The notes: generated from the letters alone by a model not told the origin. A stretch of DNA of 6,419 nucleotides from a bacterium (GCA_027438535.1 DAIAMA010000079.1:1-6419), one strand, 5' to 3'. Positions 1 to 6,252 are shown, counted from the first letter of the stretch. Made by a program: numbers and translations.

Positions 1-231
1 CTTTATCGCTATTCCCCATGCTAGCAAATTAGTCTGAGAATTGTCATGCACGAATATTCTACCCTTGCCGCTATGTTGGCAAGGAATAGCATGGAGGGCG
101 CAAGAATTTTTGCATGAACCGTTATTTAGCAGGAGGCCGTTGCATTGCAAGAAGCGATGATAGCCGCATTGGAAGCATTACCGGGTGTCCCGCTTGAGCG
201 AAATACGCAGGCGTAAGTTAATTGTCCATCA
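1..231. other. Flanking DNA left of the IS element, no convincing gene
   Basis: This stretch is more AT-rich by eye than the genes to the right, and no reading frame in it resembles a known protein. It holds a 7-bp stem-loop (63-69 with 78-84, 8-nt loop) with no T run after it, so it is not a clear terminator. It also holds an AGGAGG at 131-136 in front of a 24-codon TTG frame, listed separately. A minus-strand ATG at 18-20 opens a frame that runs off the left edge, but it has no visible Shine-Dalgarno sequence. It may be an intergenic region interrupted or bordered by the IS insertion. Confidence 0.5.
145..216 (+). CDS. Possible 24-codon peptide with strong SD (doubtful)
   Basis: A TTG codon at 145 lies 8 nt after a perfect AGGAGG (131-136). 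It opens a frame of 23 residues (starting LQEAMIAALEALPG, ending NTQA) that stops with TAA at 214-216, about 20 nt before the IS200-like left end. I do not recognise the peptide. It could be the start of a gene truncated by the insertion or by an earlier deletion, a small leader peptide, or chance. No continuation of it is visible beyond the right end of the element, where the minus-strand permease remnant begins. The only support is the ribosome binding site. Confidence 0.2.
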   Translation: MQEAMIAALEALPGVPLERNTQA

Positions 232-244
232 CAAGGTTTAAACC

Positions 245-272
245 ACCGGCTTTAGCCGGTCAGCTTTAGCTG
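245..272. repeat. Left-end tandem stem-loops of the IS200-like element
   Basis: Two perfect stem-loops sit head to tail. The first has stem 245-250 with 255-260 (ACCGGC/GCCGGT) and loop TTTA. The second has stem 261-264 with 269-272 (CAGC/GCTG) and loop TTTA. IS200/IS605 transposases bind single-stranded hairpins near each end, and the first one matches the right-end hairpin at 1004-1023 in core and loop, so it is the likely TnpA recognition structure. The second may help block read-through transcription into tnpA, as in classical IS200, but that is inference. Confidence 0.7.
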
Positions 273-280
273 CGAGAATA

Positions 281-304
281 TGCTGCACGAAAGGGGGTGC
301 GGCA
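281..304 (+). promoter_or_regulatory. Stem-loop around the tnpA ribosome binding site
   Basis: Bases 281-288 (TGCTGCAC) pair with 297-304 (GTGCGGCA) in an 8-bp stem with one T-G pair. The 8-nt loop (289-296) holds part of the purine-rich SD (AAAGGGGG, 290-297). The last pair takes in the A of the tnpA ATG at 304. Such a fold would limit ribosome access and keep transposase expression low. In Salmonella IS200 a 5'-leader stem-loop that sequesters the SD is established; here the same role is inferred from the pairing alone. Confidence 0.5.
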
Positions 305-952
305 TGGAATACAGGTACGGCAGCCATACGGTATTTCAAATTGAGTACCACTTTGTATGGGTAACGAAGTACCGCTACAAGGTGCTGAGCGGAGAGGTAG
401 CGGAGCGAGTACGAGAATTGGTTCGCGAGACCTGTGAAGCCTTTGAGATCAGGATAGTAAAGGGCGTAGTGAGCAAGGATCATGTGCACATACTGGCCAG
501 TTGTCCGCCGAGCATGGCACCGAGCGAGATCATGAGGCGGATCAAGGGGCGCACGTCGAGCAAGCTGTTTGAAGAGTTTCCGCACCTGAAAAAGAAATAT
601 TGGGGCCGACATTCCTGGGCGAGAGGGGGTACTTCTGTGCCACGGTAGGCCAGATGACGGAAGAAATGATAGAGCAGTATTGGGAGCATCACGGCCCCCC
701 ATTTCGTATCGAATTCTGCCAACCGCATCTCCGCTTCTTCGACGGTCGCAGCCGTGTAAATAGTGCGCAGATCGGCCGCCACCGTCTTGCGTAATTTCCA
801 GCTAACGAAGTTTAGGCTGTAGCGCACCATGTGCACGATACACAGCTGAACCGCAGTCTTCGGGAACACGGCTTCAATCGCCTCAGGAAAGCCCTTGAGG
901 CCGTCCACGCAGGCCGAAACCGAACGATGATTTCAAAATGGAACCCGATTAA
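304..952 (+). pseudogene. tnpA: IS200/IS605 TnpA transposase (Y1 HUH), frameshifted and interrupted
   Basis: This is a remnant of a small Y1-family single-strand transposase. The ATG at 304 is preferred over the in-frame ATG at 280 because a GGGGG-containing SD lies just before it and the protein then begins MEYRYGSH, typical of the family. The HUH metal-binding motif is HVH at residues 60-62 (bases 481-489). At the G run 625-629 the frame changes: the first frame ends at TAG 646-648, while the expected ARGYFCATVG continues in the next frame, including the catalytic tyrosine in EEMIEQYWEHH (codon 678-680). That frame is lost at about 693, where an antisense IS256-family fragment starts. The C-terminal tail PKPNDDFKMEPD resumes at 914 and ends with TAA at 950-952. 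Joined, the pieces give about 143 residues, normal for IS200 TnpA. Residue 104 is Ser, where Phe is usual in the GRHFW motif. The gene is not functional as it stands. Confidence 0.88.
693..914 (-). pseudogene. Internal fragment of an IS256-family (mutator) transposase
   Basis: Read on the minus strand from 914, this encodes about 74 residues beginning ACVDGLKGFPEAIEAVFP, passing through QLCIVHMVRYSLNFVSW, and ending near AEFDTKWG. These are signature blocks of the IS256/mutator DDE transposases: the DG..GFPEAI segment with a catalytic aspartate, followed by the QxCxVHxVR motif. A full protein has about 400 residues, so only a mid-gene slice is present. There is no start, no stop and no IS256 terminal repeat. 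Its left edge lies within a few bases of 693 (the match fades after the KW codons at 699-704) and its right edge is at 913/914, where the IS200 TnpA tail begins. The slice replaces only about two TnpA codons. It is non-functional and marks a past recombination between mobile elements, or possibly an assembly join. Confidence 0.82.
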
Positions 953-953
953 G

Positions 954-1023
954 ACGCGTCGTTCAGGCGACGCGTATCCGGACTTTCAGTCCGTAATTCA
1001 AACCCTCCGGCTTTAGTCGGTGG
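954..1023. repeat. Right-end array of three stem-loops of the IS200-like element
   Basis: Immediately after the tnpA stop codon come three stem-loops. The first has stem 954-961 with 968-975 (ACGCGTCG/CGACGCGT, 8 bp, perfect) and a 6-nt loop. The second has stem 979-984 with 988-993 (CGGACT/AGTCCG, perfect) and a 3-nt loop. The third has stem 1004-1011 with 1016-1023, one mismatch and one G-T pair, and loop TTTA. The third mirrors the left-end hairpin at 245-260 and is the likely TnpA recognition structure. The other two may insulate tnpA from outside transcripts. On the minus strand the third could also stop transcripts leaving the permease remnant. Confidence 0.65.
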
Positions 1024-1032
1024 TTGTTTAGT

Positions 1033-1437
1033 TTAATTAGGCGGGTAAATTGAGGTGATTCCATTGCGTCTCGCCTTAGCTTGGCGCCAATGCTTGCGAT
1101 TGAGCAATAGCGGTACGACGCCGATGGTAATGCCACCCAGGCCGACGATATTGGTGGTGAGATCGAAGGTCGGGATGCTGTAGGTGGCAATGAAGAACAG
1201 AAAGGCGGCGCTACTCGCCGGCCGGAAGAAAAAGAAAATAAAATTGCGGACGGAGTGGAGTGCCTGTTTGCGGTAATGCCAGCCGCAAGCGAAACCGGCA
1301 ACGCCGTAATAGAAGGCGGCCTGGAAACCGATGACAAACAAGGTAATAACCGCCGTCGCCACCCACGGTGTTTGCCAGGATTTGTGCAGAATGGCGTAAC
1401 GCGGGTGGAGCACGCCGTCGCGGAACTGATTGGACAT
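1033..1437 (-). pseudogene. C-terminal remnant of a duplicated APC-superfamily permease
   Basis: The open frame has 134 codons, from ATG 1435-1437 to TAA 1033-1035. It matches the C-terminal third of the adjacent permease: RDGVLHPRYA, WQTPWVAT, GFACGWHYRK, YSIPTFD.TTNI and a GVVPLLLNR end correspond to RDEMLHPRYA, WQTPWVAT, GFACAWHYRH, YSIPTFDKVTNI and GFVPLFLSR. It lacks the first ~315 residues, so most membrane segments are gone. It also has an internal in-frame loss of about 23 residues between the WVAT block and GFQ. The start codon overlaps the stop of the intact gene as TGATG and has no SD of its own, so any translation would rely on coupling. The frame is still open, yet it could at most make a fragment with two or three membrane spans. 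It is best read as a decaying tandem duplicate. Its 3' end touches the IS200-like element, so its last few codons may be altered. Confidence 0.8.
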
Positions 1438-2819
1438 CACGCGCGATGGCGCTGCTTGTGCCGGGAACGGCTCAAGAACAAGGGTACAAATCCGATCAGA
1501 ATGCCGCCGATGCCCATGATGTTGGTGACTTTGTCGAAGGTCGGAATGCTGTACAACGCGATGAACACCATGAACAATGCCGCGAACAAAGGCCACAGCA
1601 CATAGGACACGGCGCTATACACATTGCGCTGCAATTTGTGCCGGTAATGCCAGGCGCAGGCGAACCCGGCCAAGCTCATGTAGAAACAGATTTGAAAGCC
1701 GATGGCGAGAATGGAGCTTTGCAGAATGCTCTTCACCGAAGGCATGTAGGAGGAACTGAACAACAGCAGCACGCCCAGGAACCAAATCACGATGGTGGCC
1801 ACCCAGGGCGTTTGCCACTCCGGGTGAATTTTGGCGTAGCGCGGGTGCAGCATTTCGTCGCGCGCCATGGCGAACATGCTGCGGCTGAATTGCAATATCT
1901 GGGTCTCGATCGTGCCGATGGTGCTGAGTATGGTCGAGAGCACGGCCAGGTAATTCCAGGGGGGCGGAAACAATTTGTTGGCAATCGCGTACAGCACATT
2001 GGTATTGGCCTTGGCGATCTCGTCGTCGGTTAGCACGATCAGCACCACGATCATCATGATGATGAAGAACAGGATCAAATTCACCATGGCCCAAAACGCG
2101 CCCTTGCCGGCGGGATGGGTCTCATCCTCCTTACCGCCCTTGGTTTCTTCGCTTAGATTCATGGTGACATCCCAGCCCCAGTAGAAGAAGATGGCCGTCA
2201 ATGCGCCCGTGGCGAACAATTGCGGCGTGAAGGAAAAGGGCGAGAACCAGATAAAGGAAGGGGTATGCGCCGGTTTGCCGCCGTATTGGATAAACGCAGC
2301 GATAATCAGCGCGAAAATCACCAGGGTCTCGATGCCGGTCAGGATCAGCTGCGTATAGCTGGCGTGTTTGATGCCCTTGGTGACCACGATGGTGACCAAC
2401 GTCAGCCAGATGGCCGCTGTCAGTGTGACCCAGCCGGTGCTCTCGACCAGGTTGGGCGCGATTAAAACCAACGTGGAGGTGGCCGCCGGGATGGTCGCCG
2501 ACACCATGAAAAAGATCGATGCGACCAGGAGCCCCCAGCCGGTAAAGAAGCCCCATTTTTTGCCGAAGACGTGGCCTACCCAGGCATAGGCTGCGCCGGC
2601 ATGCGGCGTGATTTTACTGAGATGGATAAACGCCAGCATGATGCCGAACATGATCAGGCCGCAGTAGAGAATACTGCCGACCGACAGCACCCCGACCGCG
2701 GCCACGATGGCGGCGGTCGTGACCGCGACACTGAATGCCGGCGCAGTCCCGGCGATGCCCATGACGGCGGACTCGAAAGTGCCGAGAGCCTCTTTTGCCA
2801 AGTCTCCTTTTTCTGACAC
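1437..2819 (-). CDS. APC-superfamily amino acid/polyamine permease
   Basis: This is a 460-residue inner-membrane secondary transporter, a usual length for the APC superfamily (amino acid-polyamine-organocation), with about 12 hydrophobic segments. Visible family features are the glycine-rich first segment (GIAGTAPAFS, residues 21-30), the TPHAGAAYAWVGHVFGKKWGF loop (71-91) typical of amino acid permeases, the WGWDVTMNLSEETK segment (214-227) corresponding to the conserved GWD.....EE region of TM6 and the following loop, and FSRSMFAMARD (311-321) before the cytoplasmic LHPRYAKIH. The substrate cannot be read from the sequence; an amino acid or polyamine is likely. The start is GTG (2817-2819) with an AAGGAG (2825-2830) 5 nt upstream. 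It lies 91 bp after ubiB and behind a terminator, so it is probably its own transcription unit. Its stop codon overlaps the ATG of a truncated second copy of the gene. Confidence 0.88.
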   Translation of the reverse strand: MSEKGDLAKEALGTFESAVMGIAGTAPAFSVAVTTAAIVAAVGVLSVGSILYCGLIMFGIMLAFIHLSKITPHAGAAYAWVGHVFGKKWGFFTGWGLLVASIFFMVSATIPAATSTLVLIAPNLVESTGWVTLTAAIWLTLVTIVVTKGIKHASYTQLILTGIETLVIFALIIAAFIQYGGKPAHTPSFIWFSPFSFTPQLFATGALTAIFFYWGWDVTMNLSEETKGGKEDETHPAGKGAFWAMVNLILFFIIMMIVVLIVLTDDEIAKANTNVLYAIANKLFPPPWNYLAVLSTILSTIGTIETQILQFSRSMFAMARDEMLHPRYAKIHPEWQTPWVATIVIWFLGVLLLFSSSYMPSVKSILQSSILAIGFQICFYMSLAGFACAWHYRHKLQRNVYSAVSYVLWPLFAALFMVFIALYSIPTFDKVTNIMGIGGILIGFVPLFLSRSRHKQRHRA

Positions 2820-2874
2820 GGGTTCTCCTTAAATCTAAAAAAGTGCGGGAAGCCGGTGTAGGCCGGGCTCGGCA

Positions 2875-2893
2875 ATTTTACAAGAATACTTGT
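2875..2893 (-). promoter_or_regulatory. Possible permease promoter -10 and overlapping dyad
   Basis: On the minus strand TAAAAT (2875-2880) matches five of six -10 bases, but the sequence 17 nt upstream is only the T run of the ubiB terminator and a poor -35. A perfect 14-bp palindrome (2880-2893, ACAAG-TATT-CTTGT on the minus strand) touches the -10 and could be an operator for a dimeric regulator of the permease. The start of transcription would fall about 50 nt before the GTG. Both assignments are weak; the palindrome itself is certain. Confidence 0.3.
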
Positions 2894-2897
2894 GCGT

Positions 2898-2922
2898 AAA
2901 AAAAGGGCGATCAAATCGTCCC
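2898..2922 (-). terminator. Rho-independent terminator of the ubi operon
   Basis: On the minus strand GGG-A-CGAT, loop TTG, ATCG-CCC (2922 down to 2905) forms a seven-pair stem with a single bulged A. Seven Ts follow directly (2904-2898). The stop codon of ubiB (TGA, 2911-2913) begins at the last base of the 5' arm's partner region and spans the loop edge, so the terminator overlaps the end of the coding sequence. It should separate the DUF971-ubiE-ubiJ-ubiB operon from the permease. Half the stem is AT, so its strength is moderate. Confidence 0.7.
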
Positions 2923-4440
2923 GGCGGAGAGAAGCCAGAAGCTAACGGTGAGGGTGGCGAGCAATACCGCGATTACCATTAACCAGCGGTTGCGCTTGCG
3001 CTGCTCAGCCATCAGCAGCAGGAAGCCCTGCTCGATTTTCGGCATCGGGTCGCGGGTCACGGCTTCGTGTAGTAAGCGCGGTAGTTTCGGTAAGGTGATG
3101 GCCCATTGCGGCGCTTCTGCTTCCAGCGTACGCAGCATGCCGCGCCAGCCGATTTGCTGGCTCATCCAGCGCTCCAAGAAAGGCTTGGCTGTCTTCCATA
3201 AGTCGAGATCGGGGTCGAGTTCGCGCCCCAGGCCTTCGATATTGAGCAGGGTTTTTTGCAGCAGCACCAATTGCGGTTGAATTTGCACATTGAATTCGCG
3301 CGAGGTTTCGAATAAGCGCAGCAGTACTTTGCCGAAGGAAATTTCTTTTAGCGGCTTGTCGAATATCGGTTCGCACACGGCGCGAATCGACGCTTCGAAT
3401 TCGTCCTCGCGCGTATCCGCCGGGGCCCAGCCGGCTTCGATATGGGCGCGCGCCACGCGCTTGTAATCGCGGCGGAAGAAGGCGAGAAAATTCTGCGCCA
3501 GATAGTTTTTATCGACATCGGTGAGCGTGCCCATGATGCCGAAATCGAGACCGATGTAACGTCCGTCCGGCGCGACATAAATATTGCCGGGGTGCATGTC
3601 GGCGTGGAAAAAGCCATCGCGAAACACTTGGGTGAAAAAGATTTCCACGCCATGGCGCGCCAGCCGCGGAATATCCACGCCTTGCTTGCGCAGCGTATCT
3701 ACTTGACTCACCGGCGTGCCGTGCATGCGCTGCATCACCATCACGTCGCGGTGGCAAAAATCCCAATGCACTTCCGGCACCAGCAGCAGGCGGCCGTCCT
3801 GAAAATTGCGCCGCAGCAGGCTGGCGTTGGCGGCTTCGCGCATTAGGTCTTGCTCATAGCCCAAGTGCTTGGCGAATTCCGCCACGACCTCGCGCGGGCG
3901 CAGGCGTTTGCCATCGGTGAACAGCATTTCGATCAAACCCGCGCCGATCTCCAGCAGCGCGATGTCTTTGTCGATTACCTGGCGGATACTGGGCCGCAGC
4001 ACTTTGACTGCGACTTCCGTGCCGTCCGGCAGACGCGCGAAATGTACTTGCGCCACCGATGCGCTGGCTACCGGCGTCAAATCGAATTCGGAGAAGATCT
4101 CGTCGTAACGCCGGCTATAGACGCGATTCAGCGTCGTGATCACCAGGTCGGCGGAAAACGGCGGTACCCGGTCTTGCAGCTTGGCCAATTCGTCGGCGAT
4201 GTCGGGCGGCAATAGGTCGCGCCGGGTCGAGAGCACCTGGCCGAACTTCACGAAAATCGGCCCTAGCCGTTCCAGCGCCAGCCGTAGCCGCACCGCGCGC
4301 GGTAAGGTCAAGGGGCGCCAGAAGAGCAAGGCCTTGAGCAGTATGCGTAGCCACTTCAGCCGCGCATGGGCGAGGAAAAACTCGTCCAGGCCGTAGCGGA
4401 AGGCGATGTAGAGAATTTTGATGAGGCGCAGTAAACGCAT
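2911..4440 (-). CDS. ubiB: UbiB, ubiquinone-biosynthesis atypical kinase-like ATPase
   Basis: The protein has 509 residues; E. coli UbiB has 546. UbiB belongs to the ABC1/ADCK/COQ8 protein-kinase-like family and supports ubiquinone assembly at the inner membrane, probably by ATP-driven handling of hydrophobic intermediates rather than by protein phosphorylation. Family hallmarks are all present: KFGQ at 65-68 (the KxGQ motif), the alanine-rich loop [10 protein letters not shown] at 125-134 in place of a glycine loop, the lysine in VAVKVLRP (K146), EQD at 196-198, the catalytic-loop equivalent HADMHPGNI at 279-287, and DFG at 299-301. A C-terminal membrane anchor spans about 486-505. The ATG at 4438-4440 gives a normal N-terminus ([10 protein letters not shown]); no strong SD precedes it. 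It follows ubiJ by 40 bp, and its stop codon lies inside the terminator hairpin. The E. coli order ubiE-ubiJ-ubiB is kept, without the tat genes that follow there. Confidence 0.96.
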   Translation of the reverse strand: MRLLRLIKILYIAFRYGLDEFFLAHARLKWLRILLKALLFWRPLTLPRAVRLRLALERLGPIFVKFGQVLSTRRDLLPPDIADELAKLQDRVPPFSADLVITTLNRVYSRRYDEIFSEFDLTPVASASVAQVHFARLPDGTEVAVKVLRPSIRQVIDKDIALLEIGAGLIEMLFTDGKRLRPREVVAEFAKHLGYEQDLMREAANASLLRRNFQDGRLLLVPEVHWDFCHRDVMVMQRMHGTPVSQVDTLRKQGVDIPRLARHGVEIFFTQVFRDGFFHADMHPGNIYVAPDGRYIGLDFGIMGTLTDVDKNYLAQNFLAFFRRDYKRVARAHIEAGWAPADTREDEFEASIRAVCEPIFDKPLKEISFGKVLLRLFETSREFNVQIQPQLVLLQKTLLNIEGLGRELDPDLDLWKTAKPFLERWMSQQIGWRGMLRTLEAEAPQWAITLPKLPRLLHEAVTRDPMPKIEQGFLLLMAEQRKRNRWLMVIAVLLATLTVSFWLLSAGTI

Positions 4441-4480
4441 TTTATTTTGACCGCTAAGACTGGAAAGGGGCGCGCCTTGA

Positions 4481-5065
4481 TTACTTCATGTCCTTGGCGG
4501 CTTGGCCCGCATCGAGTTTCTCAATTCGTTGCTCCAGCGCCATCACGGCGTTATGCAGCGCATCCACATCCTGCGCGAAGGTTTTAAGGTGGCGCGGTTT
4601 GGCGATGAGCGGCTGTTCTTCGGTGAGATATTCGGCGGCAGCGTGCGCGAAATTCAGCGCCGTTTGTTTGCGCCAAGCCCATAGATCCCGCGCGGTTCCC
4701 GCCATGCGGTGCGCGATTACGTCGCCGAAGAGCCGCGAGAGATCTTCTTCCGCCTCCCAAGTGAGTTGGGGCATGATTTCCCGCAGCGCATTGCCGAATG
4801 ACAGATCGCCTTCCACCTCGATCAGCTTGGTGTCGTGCGGAGCGGTGCTGATATAGCGCAACAGCGCGCTCGGCGTGAGGGTGAGCGTCGTTTCCAGCAC
4901 GGCGGCACCGGCGGTCTTGACCGTGCCGCCGGGGTCGATGACGAAAGTCAGGGTCACGGGCGGCAGCCGCAGCTGGAATGCTTTGTCTGCATAGGAAGCG
5001 AGTTTTTCTCGCGCCCAAGCGTTTTGCGTGAGAAGGTGATTGAAAGCGATGGCGAAGGGCGTCAC
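4481..5065 (-). CDS. ubiJ: UbiJ, SCP2-domain accessory factor of ubiquinone biosynthesis
   Basis: This is a 194-residue soluble protein with an N-terminal SCP2-like lipid-binding region (about residues 5-105, including [17 protein letters not shown] at 81-97). A conserved helical part follows ([15 protein letters not shown], 106-120), and the charged C-terminus (about 160-190, ALEQRIEKL) may form a coiled coil. In E. coli UbiJ works with UbiK in the soluble Ubi complex, binding the lipid intermediates that the hydroxylases and methylases act on. The start is GTG at 5063-5065, just 2 nt after the ubiE stop, with no clear SD nearby, so translational coupling to ubiE is likely. The identification rests on length, the motifs and its place between ubiE and ubiB. 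It was formerly named yigP. Confidence 0.9.
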   Translation of the reverse strand: MTPFAIAFNHLLTQNAWAREKLASYADKAFQLRLPPVTLTFVIDPGGTVKTAGAAVLETTLTLTPSALLRYISTAPHDTKLIEVEGDLSFGNALREIMPQLTWEAEEDLSRLFGDVIAHRMAGTARDLWAWRKQTALNFAHAAAEYLTEEQPLIAKPRHLKTFAQDVDALHNAVMALEQRIEKLDAGQAAKDMK

Positions 5066-5067
5066 GG

Positions 5068-5802
5068 TTAGAGTTTATAGCCCTTGTGCAGCGCCACGAC
5101 GCCGGCTGCGAGATTGAAATACTCCACGCGCTCCAAGCCGGCCTCTTCCATCATGCGCTTTAACGCTTCTTGGCCGGGATGCATGCGAATCGACTCGGCA
5201 AGATAGCGGTAGCTGGCCTCGTCCTTGGCTACAAGCTTGCCCATGAAGGGCAGCACTTTGAACGAGTAGAGGTCGTACAGCGGCGCAAGCGGTTTTGCCA
5301 CCTTGGAAAACTCCAGCACCAACAAGCGTCCGCCGGGGCGCAGCACGCGCCGCATCTCGGCCAGCGCCTGCTCTTTATGCGTCATGTTGCGCAAGCCAAA
5401 GGCAACGCTGACACAATCGAAGTAATCGCTCGGGAAGGGAATTTTTTCCGCGTCGCACTGCACGGCCAGCGCCACCAGACCGTGATCGAGCATGCGGTCG
5501 CGCCCCACGCCCAGCATGGAACCGTTAATGTCGGTGAGCACGACTTGGCCGCCGGTACCCACGCGCTTGGCGAAAGCGATCGACAGATCGGCCGTGCCGC
5601 CGGCCACGTCCAGCACGCGGTTGCCGGGCCGCACCCCGCTTTGTGCGATGGCGAATGCTTTCCAAAGCCGATGCAAGCCGGCGGACATCAAGTCGTTCAT
5701 CACGTCGTAGCGCTGGGCGACGGAGTGGAACACCTCCGCTACCTTACGCGCCTTTTCCGATTCCTCGACGGTCTTGAAGCCGAAGTGAGTGGTGTTGCTC
5801 AT
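5068..5802 (-). CDS. ubiE: UbiE, ubiquinone/menaquinone C-methyltransferase
   Basis: UbiE is a class I SAM-dependent methyltransferase of 244 residues (E. coli has 251). It adds the C-methyl group to the demethylated benzoquinol precursor of ubiquinone and to demethylmenaquinol. The N-terminus [17 protein letters not shown] and [16 protein letters not shown] (25-40) are UbiE signatures. SAM-binding motif I is [12 protein letters not shown] at 63-74, the acidic residue after strand 2 is D91 in LTDINGSML, and FGLRNM (135-140), [14 protein letters not shown] (154-167) and [15 protein letters not shown] (198-212) are all intact. The protein ends in the usual VALHKGYKL. The ATG at 5800-5802 lies 4 nt after the DUF971 stop codon, and ubiJ begins 2 nt after the stop of ubiE, so the three are one transcription unit. 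Confidence 0.97.
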   Translation of the reverse strand: MSNTTHFGFKTVEESEKARKVAEVFHSVAQRYDVMNDLMSAGLHRLWKAFAIAQSGVRPGNRVLDVAGGTADLSIAFAKRVGTGGQVVLTDINGSMLGVGRDRMLDHGLVALAVQCDAEKIPFPSDYFDCVSVAFGLRNMTHKEQALAEMRRVLRPGGRLLVLEFSKVAKPLAPLYDLYSFKVLPFMGKLVAKDEASYRYLAESIRMHPGQEALKRMMEEAGLERVEYFNLAAGVVALHKGYKL

Positions 5803-5806
5803 GCGG

Positions 5807-6226
5807 CTACTTCGATTTTGGCCGGTGTTCGAACGCGCCGGGCATGGCGGCGGTGGGCTCGCGGCTGGCCCCGGCCTGTTTCAGGCGTTCCAAATAGCGC
5901 TCCCATAGCGCTTCTTGATGGGTGCCCAGCTCGTACAGATAGTCCCAAGAATAAATACCCGAGTTATGGCCATCGGCGAAAGCGAGATTCACGGCATAGG
6001 TGCCGACCGGTTCTACGCCGGTGATTTCCGCGTCGATCTTGCCGGTTTGCAAAACCTCTTGCCCGGGGCCGTGCCCGCGCACCTCGGCCGAGGGCGAATA
6101 AACGCGCAGAAATTCGCATGGCAAATTAAACCGGCTGCCATCGGCAAAAGCGATTTCCAGGGTTCGGGATTTTTGGTGCAGCTTGATTTCGGTCGGCTGC
6201 GGTGTTGCTTTATCCAGGTCAGCCAT
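5807..6226 (-). CDS. DUF971 protein (gamma-butyrobetaine hydroxylase N-terminal-like domain)
   Basis: This 139-residue protein consists of a single DUF971 domain. The signatures are [19 protein letters not shown] (12-30), [19 protein letters not shown] (35-53) and [19 protein letters not shown] (83-101). The domain also forms the N-terminal part of gamma-butyrobetaine hydroxylases and the C-terminal part of plant HCF101-type Fe-S carrier proteins. Free-standing versions have no firmly assigned role that I know of. The C-terminal 20 or so residues are low in conservation and basic. The ATG at 6224-6226 has an AAGGA (6235-6239) 8 nt upstream. It is the first gene of the operon, only 4 nt from ubiE, which suggests a task tied to quinone synthesis or respiratory metabolism; that is inference from position only. 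Confidence 0.9.
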   Translation of the reverse strand: MADLDKATPQPTEIKLHQKSRTLEIAFADGSRFNLPCEFLRVYSPSAEVRGHGPGQEVLQTGKIDAEITGVEPVGTYAVNLAFADGHNSGIYSWDYLYELGTHQEALWERYLERLKQAGASREPTAAMPGAFEHRPKSK

Positions 6227-6252
6227 GGCAATTCCTTCATCTAAAAAGCAAA

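Larger units (their letters stand above)
232..1030 (+). mobile_element. IS200/IS605-family element, defective, carrying an IS256-family gene fragment
   Basis: The element is defined by a Y1-transposase reading frame of IS200 type flanked by subterminal stem-loops at both sides: 245-272 on the left and 954-1023 on the right. Left and right stem-loops share the core CCGGCTTTAG and a TTTA loop, which is what TnpA would need to recognise both ends. No tnpB partner is present, so it belongs with the IS200-like, tnpA-only group. IS200/IS605 elements lack terminal inverted repeats and target duplications, so the exact boundaries cannot be read from the sequence and are approximate to about 10 bases. 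The transposase gene is disrupted twice. The copy therefore cannot make its own enzyme, though its ends could still be mobilised in trans by an intact relative. Its right end abuts the stop codon of the permease remnant. Confidence 0.8.

Noticed and set aside
1..20. Minus-strand ATG at 18-20 as the start of a gene leaving the window
   Set aside because: Only six codons are visible and there is no Shine-Dalgarno sequence; it cannot be supported.
63..84. 7-bp stem-loop CCTTGCC/GGCAAGG as a terminator
   Set aside because: No T run follows on either strand and no gene end is visible beside it.
600..794. 64-codon plus-strand frame starting at 600 as a separate gene
   Set aside because: It is the displaced continuation of TnpA up to 692 and then antisense reading of the IS256-family fragment.
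1438..1596. Upstream extension of the permease remnant to an ATG at 1596
   Set aside because: The extra 53 codons run out of frame through the end of the intact permease and do not look like a membrane transporter; the remnant starts at or near 1437.
1368..2033. 221-codon open frame on the plus strand
   Set aside because: It is antisense to the intact permease, rich in H, Q, R and G as expected for a shadow frame, with no recognisable motif.
3442..4215. Two plus-strand open frames of 121 and 134 codons
   Set aside because: Both lie opposite ubiB, which carries every family motif, and they have no homology that I can recognise.
5170..6024. 284-codon open frame on the plus strand
   Set aside because: It is antisense to ubiE and the DUF971 gene, both of which have clear family motifs; its own translation resembles no family and is a by-product of GC-rich codon use.
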